Assembly (NCBI RefSeq): GCF_904846645.1
Contig: NZ_CAJHBO010000001.1
Span: 310,001-374,000, forward strand
DNA length: 64,000 bases
Origin: Psychrobacter sp. Pi2-1
GTDB taxonomy: Bacteria; Pseudomonadota; Gammaproteobacteria; Pseudomonadales; Moraxellaceae
Direction: 5' to 3'
Under the pieces are notes generated by a model. That model worked only from the letters and a program-made list of their open reading frames with translations. It did not search any database and was not told the origin of the DNA. Made by a program: the position numbers and the translations under genes. This document shows positions 49,492 to 57,284 of the stretch, piece after piece; position 1 is the stretch's first letter, and the number at the start of each line of letters is the position of its first letter.

Positions 49492-49632
49492 ATTTGCTAG
49501 AGAAGCTCTTTAAATAGAATTTCTAATGAATGGCGGGTTTGGCTTTTGGGTTAAGCCCGTTCTTTTCTGTAATCTAATTCAAGTCACTATTCATCATAAA
49601 GTCACTGGAATGACTTTTTAGAGAGTACCTAG

Positions 49633-50742
49633 ATGCAAGGCAAATTAATCGAATTTATTCGTCAGAAAGATTACAAGTTTATAGACGAGATTGGACAAGG
49701 CGGTACTGGACGTACAGTTCTACTTGAAGACGAGATTATCAATGAACGATTCGTTTGCAAGAAATATTCACCTTTTTATGACGAGCATAAACAAGTATTT
49801 TTCGGTAATTTCAAAGATGAAATTAAACTTTTACATCTCTTAAACCATAAGAACGTTGTTCGTGTATTTAATTACTATTTGTACCCAGAGCATTATACTG
49901 GCTACATTTTGATGGAGTATATTCAAGGTAAAAACATCAATGAATATTTAATTTATAACCCTGATAAGCTTAATGAAATATTTAGGCAGGTTATAAGTGG
50001 ATTTGCCCATTTAGAGCAAGCAGGTATATTGCATAGAGATATCAGGCCTGACAATATCTTAATTTCTGATGAAGGTATTGTGAAGATAATTGATTTTGGC
50101 TTCAGTAAAAAAGTGAATCTAGATTCAGACTTTACTAGAAGTATCGAATTAAATTGGAGATACTCTCTTCCTACAAGCTTTTCTAATCAAAGATATGATT
50201 TTAAAACAGAAGTATATTTTGTCGGAAAGTTATTCGAAGAAATCATTCATATTAACGAATTAAACTCTTTTGGTTATTCAGATATTTTGAATAGAATGAT
50301 TGGCATAAATTCCTCGAATAAAATTAGCTCTTTTTTTGATGTTGAAAGAGAAATAATAGATGCAACAGTCCTACAAGAGCCGATTAATGATTATGAAAAA
50401 GATATTTATCAGGCATTTGCAAGTGGATTAGAATATTCAGTAATACATATTAATAAGAGTGCCTCATATATAAATGAAACATCAGAAATAATTAGAAATC
50501 TTGGTATATTATACAAAAACTCTATGTTAGAAGACTTCATTCAAAACAATGGCAGTCTGGTGAAGTGCTTCATCAAAGGAGGTTTCGAATATAGAACAGC
50601 AGAAACTTTAGAAGTTGACACTGTCTCTAAATTTCATAAATTCTTAAGCGAATCATCCAAAGAGAAGCAAAAGATAATTATAAACCACGTTTGGCAAAGA
50701 TTAGATAAAGCTAAAAGGTTCGATGATGATATACCTTTTTAA
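49633..50742 (+). CDS. Eukaryotic-type protein kinase in the nrdA-nrdB insertion
   Basis: This 369-residue protein has a protein-kinase domain in the first ~210 residues: glycine loop GQGGTG (21-26), ATP lysine in FVCKKY (43/44), helix-C Glu63 in FKDEIKLLHLL, hinge LMEYIQGKN, catalytic loop HRDIRPDN (134-141), metal-binding DFG (154-156). The usual Ser/Thr-kinase Lys of HRDLKxxN is Arg138, and the APE motif is not recognisable. The ~150-residue C-terminal part matches nothing I know and has no membrane segment, PASTA or sensor repeat. The gene is clearly more AT-rich than nrdA and nrdB around it, which suggests transfer. A defence or phage-sensing role is possible but only by analogy with kinases in such insertions. 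Confidence 0.85.
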   Translation: MQGKLIEFIRQKDYKFIDEIGQGGTGRTVLLEDEIINERFVCKKYSPFYDEHKQVFFGNFKDEIKLLHLLNHKNVVRVFNYYLYPEHYTGYILMEYIQGKNINEYLIYNPDKLNEIFRQVISGFAHLEQAGILHRDIRPDNILISDEGIVKIIDFGFSKKVNLDSDFTRSIELNWRYSLPTSFSNQRYDFKTEVYFVGKLFEEIIHINELNSFGYSDILNRMIGINSSNKISSFFDVEREIIDATVLQEPINDYEKDIYQAFASGLEYSVIHINKSASYINETSEIIRNLGILYKNSMLEDFIQNNGSLVKCFIKGGFEYRTAETLEVDTVSKFHKFLSESSKEKQKIIINHVWQRLDKAKRFDDDIPF

Positions 50743-51022
50743 CTTATAAATTTAAAAGTGCGCGAGGCGCACCCTACAAATTACGCCCAAACGAAAGAAT
50801 CGTTAAGAACAAAGAAAGACGCCCTAACAAGGCTTTTTAGCCCCGACTATAGCGGTATCCTGCTGACGACGATGGCGATGCAGTCTGTGGCTGAGCGCAG
50901 TATCGAGATAACAGGAATGCGGTCAGACACGATAGACTGCACGCCAGCGACTAGGCAGATACAAGCGGTAGGCGGGATTGGCTACCGCAAATATTTAAAT
51001 TTAACACAGTGACAAATAAGAC
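50743..51022. repeat. GC-richer non-coding segment with hairpin, probable dispersed-repeat remnant
   Basis: The segment starts with a perfect hairpin GTGCGC-GAG-GCGCAC (50758-50772). About 200 bp follow that are less AT-rich than the kinase gene before it, up to 50990, ending in an AT-rich tail. An 84-codon plus frame over it has no Shine-Dalgarno and no recognisable protein features. The minus frame is interrupted by stops. I take it as a dispersed repeat or a decayed gene fragment. Confidence 0.4.
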
Positions 51023-51064
51023 CTAATTTTCGTGCTAAAATTAGCCCTATATTTAGAGTATAAT
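51023..51064 (+). promoter_or_regulatory. Toxin-antitoxin promoter/operator
   Basis: A perfect inverted repeat CTAATTTT-CGTGCT-AAAATTAG (51023-51044) lies just upstream of a TATAAT -10 box (51059-51064), 19 bp before the antitoxin ATG. This is the usual place for an operator bound by the antitoxin or the complex. The -35 hexamer is poor, as is common where an activator or tight repression acts. Confidence 0.55.
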
Positions 51065-51082
51065 TTTAACGGAGAGTGCGTC

Positions 51083-51334
51083 ATGCAACCAATATTTGCG
51101 ACACAAACAGCCAGTATCTCAGAGCTAAAAAACAATCCTTCTGCCTTGATTAAACAGTCAGATGGTGAGTCGATTGCCATTTTAAACCACAACAAACCCG
51201 TGGCGTACTTGGTCTCATCAGATGTGTTTGAGCGTATGATGGAAGCGATGGACGATATGGCACTCAGCCAAACCGTAAACGCACGGATGAATGATGGGCA
51301 AACACCTATCAAGGTCACGTTAGATGACTTATAG
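51083..51334 (+). CDS. Phd/YefM-family antitoxin
   Basis: This 83-residue protein has the YefM/Phd N-terminal fold (ATQTASISELKNNPSALIKQSDGESIAILNHNKPVAYLVSSDVFERM), which binds DNA, and an acidic C-terminal tail (about residues 54-83, ending VTLDDL) that should wrap the toxin. I chose the ATG at 51083, which has GGAGAG just upstream; a longer frame from 51032 has no ribosome-binding site. It overlaps relE by 11 bp. Confidence 0.92.
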   Translation: MQPIFATQTASISELKNNPSALIKQSDGESIAILNHNKPVAYLVSSDVFERMMEAMDDMALSQTVNARMNDGQTPIKVTLDDL

Positions 51335-51611
51335 TCTTGAGTTTCACCCGTTAGCGTTAAAAGAATGGAAAAAGATAGCGCCAAGTATCCAGCAGCAGTT
51401 TAAGAAAAAATTACAGCAGCGACTCTCAAACCCTCATGTGCCTGCGTCAAAGCTCTCTGGACACACTGATACTTATAAAATTAAATTACGCACCATAGGC
51501 TATCGTCTGGTATATACCGTCAAAGATGACGTGGTGGTGGTTTATGTATTGGCAGTCGGTAAAAGAGAAAATAACAAGGTATATGACAGTCTGGCGACGC
51601 GTCAGCCATAA
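51324..51611 (+). CDS. relE: RelE-type mRNA interferase toxin
   Basis: This 95-residue protein is the same length as E. coli RelE and very close in its core: ALKEWKKIAPSIQQQFKKKL, YKIKLRTIGYRLVYTV, VYVLAVGKRENNKVY. The catalytic residues known in RelE (Lys52, Lys54, Arg61, Arg81, Tyr87) all appear at the same positions, so the toxin should be active, cutting mRNA in the ribosomal A site. Translation is coupled to the antitoxin by an 11-bp overlap. A RelE toxin paired with a YefM/Phd antitoxin is a known combination. Confidence 0.93.
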   Translation: MTYSLEFHPLALKEWKKIAPSIQQQFKKKLQQRLSNPHVPASKLSGHTDTYKIKLRTIGYRLVYTVKDDVVVVYVLAVGKRENNKVYDSLATRQP

Positions 51612-51647
51612 TCAAAACCTAGATAGAACTAAAACGACGGAGGTCAT

Positions 51648-52016
51648 GTGCAATATACCGCAATCATCAAAGACGGTGGTTTGTTTATCCCAAACGTATT
51701 TTCAGACCTAAACGATGGTGGCTCACATATCGTACAAGTCGAGGTTGATATTGCAGAGGTGCGTCAGCAGTTAGGTGTGGACGAAGCGCCAAAAGCAGCC
51801 GTCACCAAAAAAAGCGTGGCAAAAGCAGCCAAAAAACCAGCATCAAGAGCGGCTAAAAAAGACACAAAAATAGCAGAAGAGTCTGATGTCAGTACCCTAC
51901 GCAAAAGCGCACTTGATGAATTAGAGGCATTAGATGATAGTGAGCTGAGCGAAATATTCAAAGCCTATATGAACGATGGGCAAGAGTCATCACAGATATC
52001 GCTAGAGAACCTTTAA
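51648..52016 (+). CDS. Unrecognised protein with an antitoxin-like C-terminal tail
   Basis: This 122-residue protein starts at GTG behind a strong GGAGG. Residues 1-20 look like a small beta-hairpin (MQYTAIIKDGGLFIPNVF). Residues ~48-75 are Ala/Lys-rich and probably extended. Residues 93-122 align without a gap to residues 54-83 of the YefM-type antitoxin encoded two genes upstream, with 14 identities including MNDGQ and the final Leu. This implies a shared toxin-binding tail on a different N-terminal module. It lies 36 bp after relE, probably in the same transcript. I do not recognise the family. It could be a second antitoxin, a modulator, or a decayed duplicate. Confidence 0.8.
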   Translation: MQYTAIIKDGGLFIPNVFSDLNDGGSHIVQVEVDIAEVRQQLGVDEAPKAAVTKKSVAKAAKKPASRAAKKDTKIAEESDVSTLRKSALDELEALDDSELSEIFKAYMNDGQESSQISLENL

Positions 52017-52102
52017 CCTAAAAAGCCATTGACCAAAATTTAGAATATAATCATATCCAATTTGTATAATTTCATAACCATATCAATGATAAAGGCAGTC
52101 CC

Positions 52103-53236
52103 ATGACTTACTCGATTTTTTCTCAAACGCCAAACAATGCGCTAAAAGAGCCGATGTTCTTTGGTCAGCCCGTCAACGTGGCGCGCTATGACCAACAAAA
52201 GCACCCTATCTTTGAGCAATTGATTGAAAAGCAGCTATCGTTCTTTTGGCGTCCAGAAGAAGTCGATGTATCACGCGATCGTATCGACTTTAGCAATCTA
52301 TCGTCGCATGAGCAGCACATATTTTTGAGCAACCTCAAGTATCAGACCCTACTCGACTCTATCCAAGGTCGTAGTCCAAACGTAGTGCTCCTGCCGCTGG
52401 TGTCTATCCCTGAGCTTGAGACGTGGATTGAGACATGGTCATTTAGCGAGACCATTCACTCACGCAGCTATACGCATATCATTCGTAATATCGTCAATGA
52501 CCCAAATATTATCTTTGACGACATTATGCAAAACGAGCACATCTTAGGCCGTGCCTCTGATATCGCCCAATACTATGATGAGCTGTATCGCAACTCGCAG
52601 CTATATAGCTTGTACGGTCCAGGTACGCACAATATCAATGGCGAGGAAGTCACTGTCGATCTAAGATCGCTGAAAAAGCAGATGTATCTGTGCATCATGG
52701 CGGTCAACGTGTTGGAGGCCATTCGTTTCTATGTGTCGTTTGCCTGCTCGTTTGCCTTTGCTGAGCGCAAGTTGATGGAAGGTAATGCCAAAATCATCAA
52801 GCTAATCGCTCGTGATGAAGCGCTGCATCTGACGGGTACGCAGCATATGCTGAACCTGATGCGTAACGGTCGTGACGACCCTGAGATGGTTGAGATTGCC
52901 GCAGAGTGCTATGAAGAAAGTATTGAAATCTTCCGCAAGGCTGCCGAGCAAGAAAAAGAATGGGCAGGCTATCTGTTCAAAGATGGCTCGATGATTGGTC
53001 TAAACAAAGACATCCTGTGCCAATATATCGAATACATCACCAACTTGCGTATGGAAACCGTCGGCTTGCCAGCGGCGTTCCCGAACTCAAAATCAAACCC
53101 AATCCCGTGGATCAACACGTGGTTGTCGTCTGACAATGTGCAAGTAGCCCCGCAAGAGACCGAAATTAGCTCGTACTTGGTTGGTCAGATTGACTCTGAC
53201 TTATCAGACAGTGATTTTGATGACTTTGAATTGTAA
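52103..53236 (+). CDS. nrdB: Class Ia ribonucleoside-diphosphate reductase beta subunit NrdB
   Basis: This 377-residue protein makes the diferric-tyrosyl radical. The radical Tyr is at about residue 123 in [19 protein letters not shown], and iron ligands lie in [49 protein letters not shown]. The C-terminal tail ([10 protein letters not shown]) docks on NrdA. A Shine-Dalgarno-like AAAGG precedes the ATG. It is separated from nrdA by the accessory insertion, so it may need its own promoter in the AT-rich ~85 bp upstream. Confidence 0.97.
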   Translation: MTYSIFSQTPNNALKEPMFFGQPVNVARYDQQKHPIFEQLIEKQLSFFWRPEEVDVSRDRIDFSNLSSHEQHIFLSNLKYQTLLDSIQGRSPNVVLLPLVSIPELETWIETWSFSETIHSRSYTHIIRNIVNDPNIIFDDIMQNEHILGRASDIAQYYDELYRNSQLYSLYGPGTHNINGEEVTVDLRSLKKQMYLCIMAVNVLEAIRFYVSFACSFAFAERKLMEGNAKIIKLIARDEALHLTGTQHMLNLMRNGRDDPEMVEIAAECYEESIEIFRKAAEQEKEWAGYLFKDGSMIGLNKDILCQYIEYITNLRMETVGLPAAFPNSKSNPIPWINTWLSSDNVQVAPQETEISSYLVGQIDSDLSDSDFDDFEL

Positions 53237-53361
53237 GAGCTTTGAGAGATAAAGGCTTGAGCAGTAGAGATTTGAAGCTATAAAACTTCTACCGCTGTAA
53301 TCGTCTTATGGGTTAATAGTAGGGATAGCAATAGCACAGACATATCCCAATAGGATCAACG

Positions 53362-53631
53362 ATGACTTGGGTAATGACCAGTAAAAAGCAGTTCTATCTA
53401 CATGATGACGAGAGTCTGCTAGATGGACTGCTACGCACCGGACACGATGTAAACTATCAATGCCGCGAAGGCTATTGTGGTAGTTGCCGAGTCAAACGTA
53501 TTGCTAGCTCACATACAGTTGATTATCCATTTGACCCATTGGCGATGATTGAAGAAGATGAAATCCTACCCTGCTGTTGTCGTGTGCGAGGGGTTATCTA
53601 CATCAATCATGAATTTATTGAAAAGCCTTAG
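53362..53631 (+). CDS. yfaE: YfaE-type 2Fe-2S ferredoxin
   Basis: This 89-residue plant-type ferredoxin has ligands Cys34, Cys39 and Cys42 (QCREGYCGSC) and one in the later LPCCCRV. YfaE keeps the NrdB diferric-tyrosyl cofactor active, and its gene commonly follows nrdB, as here. An AGGA lies upstream of the ATG. Confidence 0.92.
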   Translation: MTWVMTSKKQFYLHDDESLLDGLLRTGHDVNYQCREGYCGSCRVKRIASSHTVDYPFDPLAMIEEDEILPCCCRVRGVIYINHEFIEKP

Positions 53632-53690
53632 TAGAATAGTAAGGACTAAAGACTGGCCTAAACATTAGCTTTGATAAAATTTAACTCAAT

Positions 53691-53732
53691 AAAAAAGCGC
53701 GCCCCTTTTAGATAAGGAGTGCGCTTTTTTGT
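53691..53732. terminator. Bidirectional terminator between yfaE and the protease gene
   Basis: AAAAAAGCGC (53691-53700) pairs with 53721-53730. The stem continues inward with a few mismatches. A- and T-runs on both sides serve the two convergent genes. Confidence 0.85.
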
Positions 53733-53750
53733 GCAATTTAGCAATACACT

Positions 53751-55073
53751 TTATTGTGTTACGGAGTCTTGCTCAAACAGTTTCATCAGTTCTTCGCGCA
53801 TGCGATCACGCTCTGCTTCTGACATCATAGGTGCTTGCTCATCACCTTGGATACTGCCGCCCATCCCATCCATACTCTCACCTTGTAGAACGACAGGACG
53901 ATCAATAGGCTCTTGTGCGGGACGCTCCTCTAGCATTATTTTTACTTGAGCGTTTTTGCCTTGGCGCAATATTTGTGCGTTCAGCTCAGTCGTTGGTGGC
54001 TTACGAGCGACATATTGGATCAAGGTATTGGCATCAGTCATCTCGACACCATCGATGGTTAGGATGATATCGCCAACGCGTAGACCACTCTTGGCAGCAG
54101 GACTGCCTTCGATGACGTTTAGCACTTCCACGCCAGTTGACGTCTCTAGCTGCGTTGGGTCACGTAGCTGTGACTGAATCTCGATACCGAGCCAACCACG
54201 ACTGACGCGACCATCTTTGATAAGCGCATTCATTACTTGCTCGACCAATGATGTAGGAATCGCAAAGCCAATACCCATCGAGCCGCCAGAGCGCGAGAAT
54301 ATCACCGTGTTGATACCGACCAGCTCACCACGAGCATCGACCAGCGCGCCACCTGAGTTACCTGGGTTAATCGCCGCATCCGTCTGGATAAAGTCTTCGA
54401 ACTTATTGACGCCCAGTCCAGTACGCCCAGTCGCTGAGATAATCCCTTGGGTTACCGTCTGACCGACCCCAAACGGATTACCGATAGCCAATGCCAAATC
54501 GCCCACACGTATTGGATTTTCACGGAAACCAAGCGGTGTTAATCCCGTCATATCGACCTTAATCACGGCTAAATCACTGTCAGGGTCGGTACCGATAATT
54601 TTGGCACGGCTCTTACGACCGTCGTTAAATGCGACTGTGATTTCATCCGCTTTTTCGATGACATGCGCATTGGTCACGATATAACCGTCTTCTGATACAA
54701 TCACACCAGAGCCTAGATTGGTATTGCCCTGCTCTTGTGATGGGCCACCATGATATTCAAAAAACCGGCGCAGTACAGGATCATCCATATAAGGATGCTC
54801 TGTCATCGTTTGTGTGGTGTAGATATTGACAACCGACTGCGACGCACGCGCAACTGCATTATGATAAGAAGAGATGGGCGCTGGTGTATCCGCAACAGGT
54901 TCTGACGCTTGCTGCTCCGCAGGCGGGGTTCTCGGCGGCTCCCACGTGGCCTCCGACGTCGACTTCATACTCGTGAACAACCAGATAAACGCTACTAACA
55001 CTAGCAGCAATAAGACCCAAGGCAACCATTTTAATAAAGACGCCTTGTTATTGGTGTTCTGGGATGACGACAT
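53751..55073 (-). CDS. DegS/AlgW-like membrane-anchored serine protease with one PDZ domain
   Basis: This 440-residue protein has one N-terminal membrane anchor (about residues 16-34), a trypsin-like domain with His137 (TNAHV), Asp167 (DSDLAV) and Ser240 (GNSGGAL), and a single PDZ domain (GWLGIEI...SGLRVGDIILTIDGVEMTDANTLIQYVA). The single PDZ plus anchor fits the DegS/AlgW class, which senses misfolded outer-membrane proteins and cuts an anti-sigma factor. A ~60-residue Met/Gln-rich tail follows the PDZ domain. The divergent NIF3 neighbour resembles the algW locus of Pseudomonas as I remember it. Confidence 0.88.
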   Translation of the reverse strand: MSSSQNTNNKASLLKWLPWVLLLLVLVAFIWLFTSMKSTSEATWEPPRTPPAEQQASEPVADTPAPISSYHNAVARASQSVVNIYTTQTMTEHPYMDDPVLRRFFEYHGGPSQEQGNTNLGSGVIVSEDGYIVTNAHVIEKADEITVAFNDGRKSRAKIIGTDPDSDLAVIKVDMTGLTPLGFRENPIRVGDLALAIGNPFGVGQTVTQGIISATGRTGLGVNKFEDFIQTDAAINPGNSGGALVDARGELVGINTVIFSRSGGSMGIGFAIPTSLVEQVMNALIKDGRVSRGWLGIEIQSQLRDPTQLETSTGVEVLNVIEGSPAAKSGLRVGDIILTIDGVEMTDANTLIQYVARKPPTTELNAQILRQGKNAQVKIMLEERPAQEPIDRPVVLQGESMDGMGGSIQGDEQAPMMSEAERDRMREELMKLFEQDSVTQ

Positions 55074-55424
55074 ATAGAACCTCTATAAATTTAATGCAGA
55101 CGGACAGTGAGAAATAAGGTGAGAAAACTGCGACTATTCAACCATCATGGCTTGATTAGGCAATTGATAGCCAGAGCTAGGCAGACTCACATGTATAAAT
55201 TATAACCGCAATGCCGTGAAATAGTAACGTATCGTGTACCATTTCAGTTATCCATCTTGTCTACTCTTTTACAGTGCCATGTTAAAATCACCGCTATCAG
55301 ATATTTGCGATAGATAATGGTCAATTATTTATCTCTTATAAGTCTCCGTCTTTAAGTGACTATTTGAAGCATTGTATTTGAATAATAATGCATTACTGCA
55401 AGGCAATAACAATAAGGAAACCTA
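55074..55424. other. Divergent promoter region
   Basis: This is 351 bp without a gene. It holds an AAGGAAA ribosome-binding site before the NIF3 gene and no recognisable operator. Confidence 0.3.
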
Positions 55425-56261
55425 ATGACCCAAAACACAACTATTGAACCCTCGACCAACAGCATCAGCGCACAAGCATTGACGCAATTTTGTGATGAGT
55501 ATCTATCTGCTAGTGCGTTTAAAGACTACGCACCAAATGGCCTACAAGTAGATGGCGGTCGTCCAATACAGCGTATCGTCACAGGGGTGACGGCGTGCGA
55601 GGCGCTGATTGATGCGGCTATCGCTGACAATGCGGATGCGATTATGGTCCATCATGGGTATTTTTGGACAGGCGAACCTGCGCCTATCACAGGCATGAAA
55701 GGTCAACGTATCCGCAAATTGATGCAACATGGTATCTCTATGATTGGCTATCATTTACCGCTTGATGCACACCCCGTGATTGGTAACAATGTAAAATTGG
55801 CGGACGTACTAGATATGACCATTACTGGCGCGCTCTACCCCAACGAATCACACCCTGTTGGTAATATCGCCACTTGCACACCGCAGAGTACTGATAGCCT
55901 CATCGCAAAGATTACTCAAGCGCTCGGTCGTACCCCACTACATATTTCGTCTAATTATGAGCTTCATGCTGATGATAATGCGAAAACGACTGCCAATAGT
56001 GAGAGAGTGATCAAACGTGTCGGTATCTGTACAGGTGGGGCGCAGGATATGATCGAACAGGCTGCCATTATGGGCTGTGATGCATTTATCTCTGGCGAGA
56101 TCTCTGAGCGTACCACGCATATTGCTCGTGAGCTGGGTATTGATTATTTTGCCTGCGGTCATCACGCGACAGAGCGCGGTGGTATTCAAGCGTTAGGAGA
56201 GATAGTCGCCCAAGAATATGGACTGCCATTTACCTTTATTGATATTGAAAATCCAGCTTAG
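55425..56261 (+). CDS. NIF3/YbgI-family dinuclear metal-centre protein
   Basis: This 278-residue protein has the family pattern FKDYAPNGLQVDG, DAIMVHHGYFWTG, GYHLPLDAHPVIGNNVKLAD, VGICTGGAQDMIEQAAIMGCDAFISGE and FACGHHATERGGIQALGE, whose His and Glu/Asp residues bind two metals. The biological role is unclear; some relatives are annotated as GTP cyclohydrolase I type 2-like. A good AAGGAAA precedes the ATG. Confidence 0.92.
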   Translation: MTQNTTIEPSTNSISAQALTQFCDEYLSASAFKDYAPNGLQVDGGRPIQRIVTGVTACEALIDAAIADNADAIMVHHGYFWTGEPAPITGMKGQRIRKLMQHGISMIGYHLPLDAHPVIGNNVKLADVLDMTITGALYPNESHPVGNIATCTPQSTDSLIAKITQALGRTPLHISSNYELHADDNAKTTANSERVIKRVGICTGGAQDMIEQAAIMGCDAFISGEISERTTHIARELGIDYFACGHHATERGGIQALGEIVAQEYGLPFTFIDIENPA

Positions 56262-57284
56262 TATTGCCAGTATATCGCCAATTACATAGCCATAATTAGG
56301 ACAAAAGTAATGGGCTGAATAAATAGCATTTATAGGCGCGATTTTGGCAGTTATCGAAAGAGTCATTGATAAGTTTGTGACCGGCACGCGTATAAAATGG
56401 CTAAATTTAACCGTTTATATCGAAATTGTTAAGTTTTATCGCTTTTTTCTTAACTCCACTTGAATAATGCAAGCAGTAACCGCATATTACTACCTGTAAG
56501 AAAGAACGTTTTGTCATGAAACTTCCCATTATTACAGCTTCCGGTTATGGCGCTAAAATAATGCTGGCGGTTATCTGAAATTTTATTATGCTCTATGAGC
56601 AATGAAATTTTGGAAATCTGCTAGTCAAAACACGATGTATACACTCGATATTTGGTTTATACCGTGTTTTTGTTTTTAGTGTCGCGATGACAGTTTTGCA
56701 CCACCTTTTTGATAGCATACTTTTATAAGCTATCAAATATGGCTGAGTTGCCCGCCCTCATTGCTGGACAATTAACTTTAACAGCTAGCCACCTTACTAC
56801 TAATCACTCAAGGTGTCGTTAGTTATTAAAGTTAGCATTATCAAAGTGGATGAATATATTGGTCTCAATGGCCAATCATTACCTCACCGCTTTGCTTGAT
56901 GTCGTTGTCTCAATAACTTACTCATGACCTTACCTATGTTTGATATATAGTTGTTTGGCCATTAGCCATATTGCGTTATCGATGAAGGAATCATCTGATT
57001 TACATCCTTCGTGTAGTCGTGCGTCCAGATTTTGAAACGACTGTCTTATGCTTTTATTTTAAGCATATAAGCGACATATCGATAGCGGGCTGACCCATAA
57101 ATCCACATCGCTAACTCTTAGAGAGAGCATGCTAGTGGCGCTATAATCAAGCAAGATGACTGGTACTTATTTTATTCAAAAGTATGATGTCGTCTGAAAT
57201 GCTGTATTGATACATGCCAAATGATGTGCATATATTTTTACGCGTTTTTGCGGTAAGAAGGATGGCTAAAATCAGGAGACATCC
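56262..57284. other. 1-kb non-coding region with long imperfect hairpins
   Basis: I find no gene of reasonable length on either strand. The region holds a 9-bp inverted repeat TTTGATAGC/GCTATCAAA (56708-56737) and a longer hairpin at 56773-56834. Such a long gap between housekeeping genes may hide a small RNA. Confidence 0.4.
56773..56834. repeat. Long imperfect palindrome
   Basis: Arms at 56773-56795 and 56810-56834 pair through TAACTTTAA (9 bp outer), a partly paired CTA-containing middle and CACCTT (6 bp inner), with a 14-nt loop. It could be a structured RNA element, a factor-independent hairpin without a T-run, or a remnant of a small inverted-repeat element. Confidence 0.55.

Noticed and set aside
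50758..51012. 84-codon frame between the kinase and the antitoxin as a gene
   Set aside because: There is no ribosome-binding site, the start lies in a hairpin, and the protein has no recognisable features.
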